This document shows, piece by piece, positions 9,032 through 18,265 of a stretch of DNA of 64,000 nucleotides (within the stretch, counting starts at the first letter, position 1; each line of letters starts with the position of its first letter). A program made the translations under genes and the position numbers. The stretch lies in assembly GCA_035573855.1 (NCBI GenBank), contig DATLZU010000043.1, positions 52,141 to 116,140 of the forward strand. Direction: 5' to 3'. Under the pieces are notes generated by a model that did not search any database, was not told where the DNA came from, and saw only the letters and a program-made list of their open reading frames with translations. Source of the DNA: DATLZU01 sp035573855. Its GTDB lineage: Bacteria > Nitrospirota > Nitrospiria > Nitrospirales > Nitrospiraceae.

Positions 9032-10069
9032 CTAGCGTCGTGCTTCGCGCCTCGGGCTCGTTCTGGTTCCTATCGCATCCCGCAGGCAAAGCAGGATGCT
9101 TTCCAACGCCAGTTGGACGTTCAAATGGCGTGTCGCCTGTTGTTCCCAGGTTTCGATGTCGTCGAGCAAGTCGAGCAGCGCAGCCACATCCACGTCGCGG
9201 GCCGCTGCTCGCAGGGCATCCAGGCAGTCCAGGTTGAGCAACGCGTCGGGGTCCGCGCCGACCCGCACGAGGAGCAGATCCCTGAGCCATCGCGCCAGCC
9301 ACGCCAACGCTTCATGGGCCCGATCACTTTTGGCCAGCGTTTCCGCTGCCGTCAATAGGGCGGTGACGGACCGGAGGGACACCGGATCCGTCAACGGCAG
9401 CAACTCCCGTCTTGCCACCTTGAGCTCATGGGGATCCAGCTTCAACGCCTCGCCCAGGCGTCCTTCGCTCAACATCGCCACAAACCGCGCCTCGGCTGGG
9501 GACAGCCCGCGCCTCTCGATCAGAGCTGTTTCCACCTGCGCACGGGATGGGGTGGAAAACCGCAGCGCCTGACAGCGGGAGCGGATCGTAGCAGGCAACG
9601 CCGAGGGCCGGCTCGTCACCAGCAGAAAGAGGCAGTGAGGAGGCGGCTCTTCCAACGTTTTCAGCAGCGCGTTGGCCGCGCCGATGGTCAGGCGGTCCGC
9701 TTGATCGATCACGCACACCTTCCACCGGCCGATCAGCGGCCGGTACACGCTCTGCGAGTCGATCTCGCGAATCTGTTCGATCTTAATCTGCGGCGTCGCT
9801 TGTTCCGCATCCGGCTCGATGAGGGTGAAGTCCGGGTGGGTGCCTGCTTCGATCTGGCGACAGGACCGGCAGGTTCCACAGGCATCGGGATCACCCGGAC
9901 CGACGGCCATGTCGCAGTTGAGCGCCTGCGCAAAACGCAAGGCCGACAAACGCTTGCCGATTCCGCGCTCTCCATAGAAGAGATAGGCGTGGGCGACTCG
10001 GCCGTGCCGTATGGCGGCTTTCAACAGCGCCTTAGGCGACTCATGACCGATGACGTCTGCGAAAGGCAT
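9032..10069 (-). CDS. holB: DNA polymerase III delta-prime subunit
   Basis: A 345-residue clamp-loader protein. It starts with the family pattern HESPKALLKAAIRHGRVAHAYLFYG. The P-loop-like segment reads GERGIGKR. A zinc module with Cys residues follows (CGTCRSC), then the DEAD-like strand KVCVIDQADRL, an SRC motif (ATIRSRCQALRF) and LLKTLEEPP. It loads the sliding clamp at replication forks. It follows tmk by only 6 bases, so the two are surely co-transcribed, as in many bacteria. Confidence 0.92.
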   Translation of the reverse strand: MPFADVIGHESPKALLKAAIRHGRVAHAYLFYGERGIGKRLSALRFAQALNCDMAVGPGDPDACGTCRSCRQIEAGTHPDFTLIEPDAEQATPQIKIEQIREIDSQSVYRPLIGRWKVCVIDQADRLTIGAANALLKTLEEPPPHCLFLLVTSRPSALPATIRSRCQALRFSTPSRAQVETALIERRGLSPAEARFVAMLSEGRLGEALKLDPHELKVARRELLPLTDPVSLRSVTALLTAAETLAKSDRAHEALAWLARWLRDLLLVRVGADPDALLNLDCLDALRAAARDVDVAALLDLLDDIETWEQQATRHLNVQLALESILLCLRDAIGTRTSPRREARR

Positions 10070-10075
10070 CGCACG

Positions 10076-10777
10076 TCAAGAAGCGGATTGTGCTCCGGTT
10101 CGGCGAACGCTTCGGCGAAGGAACCGTCGCACGATCGCCGCGACCTCCTCCGCCAGGGTGTCGGCCGGTTTCGTCCCGTCGAGCACGACGATCCGGCTCG
10201 GCTCGCGGGCGGCCAGTTCAAGAAATCCCCGCCGCACGGCGTTGTGAAACCGGCGGGATTCCCGGTCCAACCGGTTCTGCTCCAACTTGTTCCGCTGGCG
10301 TCTGGTCAAACCCGCGCCGACAGGCAAATCAAACAGCAGGCTCAGATCCGGTTCCAGCCCGCCGGTGGCGAACCGGTTCAGTCGGCGCAAGACGCCGACA
10401 TCGAGTCCCCGGCCGTATCCCTGGTAGGCTAGTGTGGAGTCCACGAACCGGTCGCACAGCACGACGATTCCGCGATCCAATGCCGGCTTGATCACTCGCG
10501 CGATGTGTTGGCTGCGAGCGGCCAAAATCAACAACGCTTCGCAGCGGGGATCCATTCGTTCGTGGGTTGACCGCAGAAGCGTCCGCCGAATGGCTTCGGC
10601 GAGGGGAGTGCCTCCGGGCTCCCGGGTCTCCAGCACGCGATGGCCGTCTTCACGGAGCAGCCGCGCGAGCCGTCGAATCTGGGTCGTCTTTCCACTGCCT
10701 TCGACCCCCTCCAACGTGATCAAAACTCCTCGCGGCCTCTCCCGTGTCAGGTTCACCGACTCCCCGTCTCGACGCAT
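10076..10777 (-). CDS. tmk: Thymidylate kinase
   Basis: Phosphorylates dTMP to dTDP for DNA synthesis. Walker A is EGVEGSGKTTQ, then REPGGTPLAEAIR, the DRFVDSTLAYQGYGRG nucleotide-binding region, and a LID-like segment rich in Arg. The start is uncertain: ATG at 10777 is used here, giving 233 residues; ATG at 10795 and GTG at 10756 are in frame. No strong ribosome-binding site favours one. It begins the minus-strand housekeeping run and is divergent from the DUF502 gene. Confidence 0.92.
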   Translation of the reverse strand: MRRDGESVNLTRERPRGVLITLEGVEGSGKTTQIRRLARLLREDGHRVLETREPGGTPLAEAIRRTLLRSTHERMDPRCEALLILAARSQHIARVIKPALDRGIVVLCDRFVDSTLAYQGYGRGLDVGVLRRLNRFATGGLEPDLSLLFDLPVGAGLTRRQRNKLEQNRLDRESRRFHNAVRRGFLELAAREPSRIVVLDGTKPADTLAEEVAAIVRRFLRRSVRRTGAQSAS

Positions 10778-10830
10778 CCGGAAATAGGTCGGCATCCTAT
10801 TCCAAGTGCTTGAAAATAGCAACAAAAGGC

Positions 10831-10860
10831 TTGCGACGGGCTCTCCAAAGTTTGTATGAT
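10831..10860 (+). promoter_or_regulatory. Sigma70-like promoter
   Basis: TTGCGA at 10831-10836 and TATGAT at 10855-10860 are separated by 18 bases. It points toward the DUF502-glmU-glmS run, with its -10 about 20 bases before the GTG at 10882. Five of six -10 bases match the consensus TATAAT. Confidence 0.55.
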
Positions 10861-10881
10861 GAGCGACCACGAGGAGCCCCG

Positions 10882-11559
10882 GTGATCACGGTCAAAGCCG
10901 CCCTGAAACGCTACTTTCTCACTGGCCTGCTAGTCATCACTCCGATCTGGGGCACGATCCTCATTCTGAAAACCTTGTTTGTGACCGTGGACGGGATCCT
11001 GGGCGACATGCTGGCCCGGATCGTCACCCCCGGGTACTATGTGCCGGGCCTCGGCATCGCCACCCTTGTTCTGCTTATTTTCGCCACCGGACTGTTCGCC
11101 GCCAACTTCATTGGGCGCCAGATCGTCGCGCTGTGGGAGGACTGGCTGAACCGTGTCCCGGTCGTCCGGGGCATCTACTCGACGTTGAAGTCCATGATGG
11201 ACATCCTGTCGTTCACCGAGCGGGGCCAATACAACCGCGTCGTGCTGATCCAATTTCCGAAAAACGGCCACTACTGCTTCGCCTTCGTCACGGGTGTCAC
11301 CAAGGGCGAAATACAGGACCTGTCTTCCGACCCATTGGTGCACGTCTACGTACCGACTTCGCCCAATCCGACGTCCGGATATTTTTTGCTCGTGCCGGAG
11401 CGGGAGGTAATCCCGGTCGAGATCAGCGTGGAAGAGGCGATGAAACTGATTGTCTCCGGCGGGCTCTATTCGCCCACTCCCTCCATGGGCGCCACGCTCG
11501 GCGCCGATTCCAAGTGGTTCAAAGTCAAACAGCCGGAAGCGGGAGTGCCTATCGCATGA
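10882..11559 (+). CDS. DUF502 family membrane protein
   Basis: A 225-residue protein with two hydrophobic segments near the N-terminus (YFLTGLLVITPIWGTILIL and GLGIATLVLLIFATGLFAANFIG). NRVPVVRGIYSTLKSM and the conserved later part VYVPTSPNPTSGYFLLVP are typical of DUF502, a family of unknown function in many Gram-negative bacteria. The GTG start follows GAGGAG by 5 bases. Its stop overlaps the next ATG (ATGA), so translation of glmU is likely coupled. Confidence 0.88.
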   Translation: MITVKAALKRYFLTGLLVITPIWGTILILKTLFVTVDGILGDMLARIVTPGYYVPGLGIATLVLLIFATGLFAANFIGRQIVALWEDWLNRVPVVRGIYSTLKSMMDILSFTERGQYNRVVLIQFPKNGHYCFAFVTGVTKGEIQDLSSDPLVHVYVPTSPNPTSGYFLLVPEREVIPVEISVEEAMKLIVSGGLYSPTPSMGATLGADSKWFKVKQPEAGVPIA

Positions 11560-13226
11560 TCGAACGGCCGGTCCATCGGGCTTCCTCGTTCCCGGGTGTC
11601 GTGGGCCCGGCGACGGGAGCGCCGGTCCCCGGACTCGGCGCCATCGTCATGGCGGCCGGGATTGGCAAGCGCATGAAATCCAAGCTGGCCAAGGTGCTTC
11701 ACCCCGTGGCCGGCCGGCCGATGATCCTCTACATCGTGGAACTGGCCGAGCGGCTGGCTGGCGCTGGGGTTGCGGTCGTGGTCGGTCATCAGGCCGGACG
11801 GGTCCGTGCGCTGCTCGAAGGCCGCGCGATCGCTGATCGGCGCGCGTCCCGGACCGCGATCGTCGAACAGCCGGAGCCTCTGGGGACCGGCCACGCCGTG
11901 TTACAGGCCAAGCCGGTGTTTTTCGTTTCTTCGCTCGAGCGTCCGGCAACGTTCCTGATTTTGAACGGTGACACGCCGCTGTTGACCGAGGCGACGATCC
12001 GCGAGCTGTTGCGCGTTCACGAAACCGACCACGCGACGGCGACAATCCTGACCGCCGTGCTTGAAGACGCGACCGGCTACGGACGGATCGTGCGCAGCAA
12101 TCCGGTCGGAGACAACCGTCCAGACCTGCTGGATTGCCGCGTGCTGAAAATCGTCGAGGATTGTGACGCCTCCCCGGAGGAAAGGCGCTTGCGAGAAGTC
12201 AACGTCGGGACCTATGTGGTGGACGGTGGTTTTTTGTTCGAAGCGCTGGATGCGCTGCAGCCGCACAACGCGCAGCGAGAATATTATCTGACCGACCTTG
12301 TGACCCTTGCGGTGGAGAGGGGGTTGCGTGTGTCGGCCGTCACGCTTTCCGACCCGGAGGAGGGCCTCGGCGTCAATACGCGCTGGCAACTGGCGCGGGC
12401 CGAACGCGCGATGCGCGAGCGGATCCGCGAGCGGTGGCTGGACGCCGGCGTCACGATGCGCGATCCGGCGACGACCTGGATCGACGCCGGGGTCGTCATC
12501 GGACCCGACACGGTGCTGTATCCCAACGTCACGCTCGAAGGCTCCACAGTGATTGGCGAGGACTGCGTAATCCACTCGAACGTCCGCCTGACGGACTGCG
12601 TACTCGGCAATCGCGTCGAAATTTTGGAGCACTGCGTGTTTCGCGAGGCCCGGTTGGAGGACGACACGACGCTGGGGCCGTTCGTGCATCTGCGGCCTGG
12701 CACGGTGGTGCGCCGCAAGGCCAAAGTTGGCAATTTCGTCGAGATGAAGAACACTGACCTGGGTGAAGGGTCCAAAGCCAATCACCTCAGCTATCTCGGC
12801 GACACGGTCGTCGGCAAGGGCGTGAACATCGGGGCCGGGACGATCACCTGCAACTACGACGGCGTCCGCAAGTATCGGACGGTCATCGAAGACGATGTGT
12901 TTGTGGGCAGCGATGCGCAACTGATCGCGCCGGTGACGGTCGGCCGCGGAGCGGTGGTAGCGGCCGGCACCACCGTCACGCAGGACGTGCCGGCCGACGC
13001 GCTGGCCATCGCGCGGGCGCCGCAGGTCAACCGGGAGGGATGGGCCGCCCGACGCCGGGCGCTGCACACTGGTGGGGATCGTGAAGCGACGCCCGTGAAG
13101 CCTCCGGCGAACTCCGAGCGAAACGCACTTCACGCGTCGCGGACGGCACCGGGACAGCCTCCTGGTACCAAGAAGCGCACGTCTTTTTCAAAGGGCAAGA
13201 AGACGGGCAAACAGGCGAGGAGCTAA
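11556..13226 (+). CDS. glmU: Bifunctional GlmU uridyltransferase/acetyltransferase
   Basis: Makes UDP-GlcNAc from GlcN-1-P. The N-terminal pyrophosphorylase has MAAGIGKRMKSKLAKVLHP (the family GxGTRM...K pattern) and LNGDTPLL. The C-terminal left-handed helix acetyltransferase has the hexapeptide repeats and KAKVGNFVEMKNTDLGEG, LSYLGD and GAGTITCNYDG. At 556 residues it is about 100 longer than usual: about 28 extra residues before the nucleotide motif and a Lys/Arg/Pro-rich tail of about 60 residues. A GTG at 11601 could be a shorter start. It is followed by glmS after 6 bases, uniting the hexosamine pathway. Confidence 0.94.
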   Translation: MIERPVHRASSFPGVVGPATGAPVPGLGAIVMAAGIGKRMKSKLAKVLHPVAGRPMILYIVELAERLAGAGVAVVVGHQAGRVRALLEGRAIADRRASRTAIVEQPEPLGTGHAVLQAKPVFFVSSLERPATFLILNGDTPLLTEATIRELLRVHETDHATATILTAVLEDATGYGRIVRSNPVGDNRPDLLDCRVLKIVEDCDASPEERRLREVNVGTYVVDGGFLFEALDALQPHNAQREYYLTDLVTLAVERGLRVSAVTLSDPEEGLGVNTRWQLARAERAMRERIRERWLDAGVTMRDPATTWIDAGVVIGPDTVLYPNVTLEGSTVIGEDCVIHSNVRLTDCVLGNRVEILEHCVFREARLEDDTTLGPFVHLRPGTVVRRKAKVGNFVEMKNTDLGEGSKANHLSYLGDTVVGKGVNIGAGTITCNYDGVRKYRTVIEDDVFVGSDAQLIAPVTVGRGAVVAAGTTVTQDVPADALAIARAPQVNREGWAARRRALHTGGDREATPVKPPANSERNALHASRTAPGQPPGTKKRTSFSKGKKTGKQARS

Positions 13227-13232
13227 CAGAAG

Positions 13233-15062
13233 ATGTGCGGCATTGTTGGCTACGTCGGCAACCAGGACGCCGTCCCCATTCTCCTGAGCGGATTGCAGCG
13301 GTTGGAGTACCGCGGGTACGACTCGGCCGGCGTCGCGGTGTTGCAGAACGGGAAGATCGAAGTCCGGCGCAGCGTGGGCAAGCTGGCCAATTTGCAGAAG
13401 TCACTCCAGGAGCGGAGTCTGAGCGGGACCATCGGCATCGGTCATACGCGGTGGGCGACGCATGGCAAGCCGTCCGAGCAGAACGCCCATCCGCATCGCT
13501 CGGACGGCTGCGTGTTGGTGCACAACGGTATCATCGAAAACTACTTGCCGCTGAAGCAACAACTGCTCAAGGACGGCTACATATTCGAGTCGGAGACCGA
13601 CACGGAAGTGGTGGCGCATCTCATCGGCAAGGAGATCAAGCGGGGGAAAAGCCTGGCCGACGCCGTGCGGGCCGCGACCAAACAGATCCGCGGGAGTTAC
13701 GCCCTTGCCGTCATCTCCGAGCGCGAACCGGATACGCTTGTGGCGGCGCGCTCCGGGTGTCCCTTGGTCGTCGGTCGGACCGCCGAGGCGACGTTCGTCG
13801 CCTCCGACGTCATGGCGATGCTCTCGCACACCCGCGACGTGACCTATCTGGAGGAAGGCGACGTGGCGGTGGTGACCGCGAAGGACGTCCAAATGACGGA
13901 CCTGGACGGCCGCCCGGTTTCCCGTCCGACGACGCGCGTCACCTGGGACGCCTCGGCCGCCGAGAAGAGCGGCTATCCTCATTTCATGCTCAAGGAAATT
14001 CACGAGCAGCCGCAGAGCATTCTGGATACCTTGCGCGGCCGCTATTCGCGCGAAACCGGCGAGGCGGATTTGCCGGAGATCGGCCTGACCCCGCACGAAT
14101 TCGCGGCGGTGGGACAGATCTGGATCGTCGCCTGCGGCACCTCCTGGCACGCCGGCTTGGTCGGCAAATATCTGTTCGAAGAAATGGTCCGGACCCCGGT
14201 TCAGGTGGACATCGCGTCGGAATTCCGCTATCGCGATCCCCTGGTCCGAAAAGACGACCTGTTCATCACGATTTCCCAATCTGGGGAGACCGCCGACACG
14301 CTGGCCGCCGCGCGCGAGGCGAAGGAAAAGGGCGCGCGGGTGGTGTCGATCGTCAACGTGGTCGGCAGCACCTTGGCGCGGGAATCGGACGGCGTGCTTT
14401 ACACCCATTGCGGACCGGAGATCGGCGTGGCCTCCACCAAGGCGTTCACGGCGCAACTGATGGCCCTGTACTTGCTCGCGTTGCACCTCGGACGCGTGCG
14501 GGGCGTGCTTTCGGCGGCCGACGGCAAGGCCTGGCTGGACCGTTTGGTCACCCTACCGACGCTGGTCAAAGGATTGCTCGGCCGGGAAGCCGAACTGGTC
14601 GCCATCGCCAAGCGCTACCACGCCAAGCGGAACTTTTTGTACCTCGGACGGGGCATCAACTATCCGATCGCGCTCGAAGGCGCGTTGAAGCTGAAAGAAA
14701 TCTCGTACATTCACGCGGAAGGATACGCGGCCGGCGAGATGAAACACGGACCCATCGCGCTGATTGACAAGGACATGCCAGTGGTGGTGCTGGCGCCGCG
14801 CGATAGGCTGTATGAAAAGACCGTGAGCAATCTGATGGAAGTCAAGGCGCGTCACGCCCCGGTGATCGCCTTTGTGGCGGAAGGGGAGCGGGAACTTGGC
14901 AGGACCGCCGACGCGGTGTTCACCATTCCGGACGTGCATCCGCTGCTGTCGCCGATTCTATTCACGGTTCCGCTCCAGTTGCTGGCGTACCATATCGCCG
15001 TGCTAAGGGGAACCGATGTGGATCAGCCGAGGAACCTGGCGAAGAGCGTGACGGTGGAGTGA
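13233..15062 (+). CDS. glmS: Glucosamine-6-phosphate synthase (glutamine-hydrolysing)
   Basis: Makes glucosamine-6-phosphate from fructose-6-phosphate and glutamine. Residues 1-220 form the class II glutaminase with catalytic Cys2 (MCGIVGYVGN), GHTRWATHGKPS and HNGIIENY. Two SIS sugar-isomerase domains follow (CGTSWHAGL, SQSGETADTL, STKAF, then GRGINYPIALEGALKLKE). The last residues AKSVTVE match the conserved C-terminus. 609 residues is the normal length. No glmS-type ribozyme leader can fit, since only 6 bases separate it from glmU. Confidence 0.97.
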   Translation: MCGIVGYVGNQDAVPILLSGLQRLEYRGYDSAGVAVLQNGKIEVRRSVGKLANLQKSLQERSLSGTIGIGHTRWATHGKPSEQNAHPHRSDGCVLVHNGIIENYLPLKQQLLKDGYIFESETDTEVVAHLIGKEIKRGKSLADAVRAATKQIRGSYALAVISEREPDTLVAARSGCPLVVGRTAEATFVASDVMAMLSHTRDVTYLEEGDVAVVTAKDVQMTDLDGRPVSRPTTRVTWDASAAEKSGYPHFMLKEIHEQPQSILDTLRGRYSRETGEADLPEIGLTPHEFAAVGQIWIVACGTSWHAGLVGKYLFEEMVRTPVQVDIASEFRYRDPLVRKDDLFITISQSGETADTLAAAREAKEKGARVVSIVNVVGSTLARESDGVLYTHCGPEIGVASTKAFTAQLMALYLLALHLGRVRGVLSAADGKAWLDRLVTLPTLVKGLLGREAELVAIAKRYHAKRNFLYLGRGINYPIALEGALKLKEISYIHAEGYAAGEMKHGPIALIDKDMPVVVLAPRDRLYEKTVSNLMEVKARHAPVIAFVAEGERELGRTADAVFTIPDVHPLLSPILFTVPLQLLAYHIAVLRGTDVDQPRNLAKSVTVE

Positions 15063-15204
15063 TGAAAGCTGAACGAGGCTTGTCTCCGACGAGCCGGCCG
15101 TCCTCGAACCCTGACCGATGGAAAGACCCCGCTGCAGGGGCGACCGGGCTCCCAAGGCTGAGCCCCCGCTCAGCACGAGTTTGTTTGAAGGGAGTGCGCG
15201 CGGA

Positions 15205-15501
15205 ATGTCAAAAATTAGTAAGGACGAGGTCGAGAAAGTTGCGCAGCTGGCGCGTCTGGAATTGACGGAGGCGGAGAAGGACGCCTTCGGCCGGCAGCTC
15301 AGCGCTATTCTCGCGTACGTGGAGACACTCAACACCTACGACACGACCGGCGTGGAGCCGACCGCGACGGTCTTGGGGGAGGTCAATGTGTTCCGCGAGG
15401 ACGCGGTGCTCCCCTCGCTTCCTGTGGACCGGGCGCTCGCCAATGCGCCGGAGCAGGCTGATGGGTTTTTCGTCGTGCCCAAGATTCTTGAAGACCGGTA
15501 G
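15205..15501 (+). CDS. gatC: Glu/Asp-tRNA amidotransferase subunit GatC
   Basis: A 98-residue subunit that stabilises GatA in the GatCAB complex, which converts misacylated Glu-tRNA-Gln or Asp-tRNA-Asn. It has the family pattern KDEVEKVAQLARLELTEAE and ends ADGFFVVPKILEDR. GAAGGGAG lies upstream, about 10 bases from the ATG. An upstream in-frame extension to 15118 looks non-coding. panD separates it from gatA. Confidence 0.93.
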   Translation: MSKISKDEVEKVAQLARLELTEAEKDAFGRQLSAILAYVETLNTYDTTGVEPTATVLGEVNVFREDAVLPSLPVDRALANAPEQADGFFVVPKILEDR

Positions 15502-15569
15502 GAGCCGGGCGTGAAGCGGCCACGTTGCGCTCATCGCGGATGACACGTCATCAGATCATGGAGTAAAAG

Positions 15570-15926
15570 ATGTTCAGGCAAATGTTGCGGGCCAAAATTC
15601 ATCGCGCGACCGTCACCGACGCCTGTCTCGAGTACGAAGGCAGCCTGACGGTGGACGAAGATCTCCTGGACGCCGCCGGCATCTTGCCGTACGAAGCGGT
15701 CGTAATCTCCAACTTGAACAACGGTGAACGGTTCATGACCTACGCTATGGCCGGCAGGCGCGGCAGCGGCGAGATCGTGTTGAACGGCCCGACGGCCCGC
15801 AAAGGGGCCGTCGGCGACCAAATCATCATCTTTTGCTATGAGTACTATGCTGAGGAAGAGATCAAACGGCACGCGCCGAAGATTATCAAGGTCGATGAGA
15901 AGAATCGTATTATCAACAAAGGCTAG
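15570..15926 (+). CDS. panD: Aspartate 1-decarboxylase
   Basis: A 118-residue pyruvoyl enzyme that makes beta-alanine for pantothenate and CoA synthesis. The self-cleavage site is Gly24-Ser25 (YEGSLTVDE), where Ser25 becomes the pyruvoyl group. AGRRGSGEIVLNGPTAR and GDQIIIFCYEYY are conserved. Length is close to normal, slightly shortened compared with E. coli. Its position between gatC and gatA is a lineage peculiarity rather than a functional link. Confidence 0.95.
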   Translation: MFRQMLRAKIHRATVTDACLEYEGSLTVDEDLLDAAGILPYEAVVISNLNNGERFMTYAMAGRRGSGEIVLNGPTARKGAVGDQIIIFCYEYYAEEEIKRHAPKIIKVDEKNRIINKG

Positions 15927-15979
15927 CGGCGCCTCTTGCCCCTTGTCCCGCGCCGCTCGCCCTTTCGCTCCGAGATGCC

Positions 15980-17446
15980 ATGTCCCTTCATAAGCTGACC
16001 CTTCAGGAGTTGCAACGGAAATTTACCGCTGGAGAGGTAACTGCCCGCGAGATCGTGCGTGCCTATTCCCTGCGCATCAATCAAGTGGAACCGAAGGTCA
16101 AGGCCTACATCACCCAGACGAAGGACGTGGCCATGGCGCAAGCCGAGGCGCTGGACGAGCGGCTCAAAGGATGGAGGCGCACGCTCCCGCTCATGGGCAT
16201 GCCGCTGGCCGTCAAGGATAACATCTGCACGGAAGGCGTGTTGACCACCTGCGCATCCCGCATCCTCAACAACTTCGTGCCGCCTTACGACGCGACCGTG
16301 ATCGCCAAGCTCCGGGAGCAGGGGTATCTCCTGCTGGGAAAGACCAACCTCGATGAGTTCGCGATGGGTTCCTCGACTGAGAACTCGGCCTTCGGGCCGA
16401 CCCGCAATCCCTGGAATCTTCAACATGTCCCCGGCGGATCCAGCGGTGGATCAGCGGCTGCGGTGGCGGCGGACGAATGTGCGGCCGCCCTAGGGTCCGA
16501 TACCGGCGGATCGATTCGCCAGCCCGCCGCCTTCTGCGGCGTCGTCGGATTGAAACCGACCTACGGCCGGGTGTCCCGCTACGGGCTGGTGGCGTTCGCC
16601 TCGTCGCTCGACCAGATTGGCCCGATCACCAAATGCGTCGCCGACGCAGCGATCATCCTGGGGATTATCGCCGGCCATGATCCGCGCGACTCGACGTCCG
16701 CCACCGTCCCGGTGCCGGACTATCTCAAAGTTCTGAAACGCAGGGATCTGCGGAAGGTCCGCATCGGCGTGCCGGTCGAATATTTTGCGGAGGGACTCGA
16801 TCCCGAGGTGGACCGGGCGGTGAAAGACGCGATCGGCGAATTGAAGAACTTGGGTGGCGAGATCAAGGAGATCAAGCTGCCGACCACGGACGCCGCGATC
16901 GCGACCTACTACGTGATCGCGACGGCAGAGGCCAGTTCCAACCTTGCGCGTTACGACGGGGTGAAATACGGCTTACGTGCCAAACAGACGAAAGACCTGC
17001 TCGAGCTGTACATGAAGACGAGGCAGGAAGGGTTCGGCCCGGAGGTGAAGCGACGGATCATGCTCGGCACTTATGCCCTGAGCGCGGGCTACTATGACGC
17101 CTATTACGGCAAAGCGCAAGCCGTGCGGACGCTCATCCGCCGGGACTTCGAGGCGGCCTTCACCGAGGTGGACCTGATCGTCACGCCGGTTGCGCCGACG
17201 ACGGCGTTCAAGCTTGGCGAAAAACTCGACGATCCGCTGCAAATGTATCTTTCGGACATCTACACGATTTCCGTCAACTTGGCCGGCGTGCCGGCCATTG
17301 CGCTGCCCTGCGGGTTCAGCAAAGCCGGCCTGCCGATCGGCTTGCAGATCATCGGGCGGCCGTTCGAGGAAGAAATGATCATCCGGGCGGCCCACGCCTA
17401 TGAGCAGGCCACCAACTGGCGCGCGAAGCGACCCATCGTTCGATGA
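15980..17446 (+). CDS. gatA: Glu/Asp-tRNA amidotransferase subunit GatA
   Basis: A 488-residue amidase-signature enzyme that releases ammonia from glutamine for transamidation. The Ser-cisSer-Lys triad is visible at Lys79 (PLAVKDN), Ser154 (PGGSSGGS) and Ser178 (SDTGGSIRQPA). Length and motif spacing are standard. The ATG gives the family N-terminus LHKLTLQELQ. Confidence 0.97.
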   Translation: MSLHKLTLQELQRKFTAGEVTAREIVRAYSLRINQVEPKVKAYITQTKDVAMAQAEALDERLKGWRRTLPLMGMPLAVKDNICTEGVLTTCASRILNNFVPPYDATVIAKLREQGYLLLGKTNLDEFAMGSSTENSAFGPTRNPWNLQHVPGGSSGGSAAAVAADECAAALGSDTGGSIRQPAAFCGVVGLKPTYGRVSRYGLVAFASSLDQIGPITKCVADAAIILGIIAGHDPRDSTSATVPVPDYLKVLKRRDLRKVRIGVPVEYFAEGLDPEVDRAVKDAIGELKNLGGEIKEIKLPTTDAAIATYYVIATAEASSNLARYDGVKYGLRAKQTKDLLELYMKTRQEGFGPEVKRRIMLGTYALSAGYYDAYYGKAQAVRTLIRRDFEAAFTEVDLIVTPVAPTTAFKLGEKLDDPLQMYLSDIYTISVNLAGVPAIALPCGFSKAGLPIGLQIIGRPFEEEMIIRAAHAYEQATNWRAKRPIVR

Positions 17447-17539
17447 AGAAAACTGCCGGCGATCGGCGATGAACGATCAGTCTCGTGCCGAAGGCTGGCG
17501 GTATGAAGCCAAAGATTCACGTTGAGATTGGAGGAAGAG

Positions 17540-17953
17540 ATGATCGTCGAAATGGCGGCCGTCGTCGTGGCGATCGCGTTTGCGGTCTTGGTCGGCTACC
17601 TGGTGCCGATGCTCATCGAACTCCGCAAAACGGTTGCCGAGTCCCAACAACTGTTGGCCCGCATGAACAGCGAATTGCCCTCGTTAATTGCCGAGCTCCA
17701 AGCCATGAGTCAGAACCTCAACGACTTGGCCGAGCAGGCGCGGGGCGGCGTCGAGCGCGCGGCGGTGCTGCTGCACGCGGTCGGGGATATCGGCGAGTCG
17801 GTGCAGCAGGTGCATCAGATCGTCAAGGGAACGAGCGGGTCGTTGCTTGTGAACCTCGCCAGCATGGTGGCGGGACTGCGGGCGGCGACGACCGTCGTCA
17901 AGCAACGATTACACAGCAATCATGGAGAAGGAGGGACGACCGATGGGAGATGA
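17540..17953 (+). CDS. DUF948-like membrane protein
   Basis: A 137-residue protein with one N-terminal transmembrane helix (MAAVVVAIAFAVLVGYLVPML) followed by a long helical region (LRKTVAESQQLLARMNSELP...). This is the layout of DUF948 proteins, whose role is unknown. The ATG at 17540 follows GGAGGAAG. It overlaps the next gene, a YtxH-like protein, the usual pairing. Confidence 0.8.
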   Translation: MIVEMAAVVVAIAFAVLVGYLVPMLIELRKTVAESQQLLARMNSELPSLIAELQAMSQNLNDLAEQARGGVERAAVLLHAVGDIGESVQQVHQIVKGTSGSLLVNLASMVAGLRAATTVVKQRLHSNHGEGGTTDGR

Positions 17954-18263
17954 TCGAGGCGTGTCACCGGCGGCTGTCTTATTGGCCTTTCTCAGCGGCG
18001 CGGCGTTGGGCGCGGTCGCGGGGTTGCTCCTGGCGCCGCAGCCCGGCCGGGAGTCGCGCGAGCAACTCCGACGCTACGCCCGGCGGACGGAGGAAACGCT
18101 GCGGGATCTGGCCGGGAAAGCCGGCGAGACTTTCGAAGAAGTGGTGGAGAAAGGGCGCGATTTCGTCGAGGCCAAGAAGTCAGTCCTTAAGGAAGCGTTC
18201 GAAGCCGGGCGCGAGGCGATGAAGCGTGAGCGCGAGCGCCTGTCCGGCGAGACGAAAAGCTGA
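17943..18263 (+). CDS. YtxH-like stress/envelope protein
   Basis: A 106-residue protein: a glycine/alanine-rich transmembrane segment (LLAFLSGAALGAVAGLLLAPQ) with the YtxH signature LLLAPQPGRESREQLR, then a charged amphipathic helix. The family is linked to general stress in Bacillus, but its biochemical role is unknown. The ATG at 17943 is preceded by AAGGAGGG and overlaps the end of the DUF948 gene. gatB starts 2 bases downstream, so it is embedded in the gat run. Confidence 0.8.
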   Translation: MGDDRGVSPAAVLLAFLSGAALGAVAGLLLAPQPGRESREQLRRYARRTEETLRDLAGKAGETFEEVVEKGRDFVEAKKSVLKEAFEAGREAMKRERERLSGETKS

Positions 18264-18265
18264 GC

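Noticed and set aside
11133..11555. N-terminal extension of glmU
   Set aside because: It lies inside the DUF502 gene in another frame; the ATGA overlap at 11556 is a standard start.
13227..13232. glmS ribozyme
   Set aside because: Only 6 bases separate glmU and glmS, so no such RNA can fit.
17485..18222. 245-codon Arg/Gly-rich frame
   Set aside because: It is a shadow of the DUF948 and YtxH-like genes, which have ribosome-binding sites and known families.
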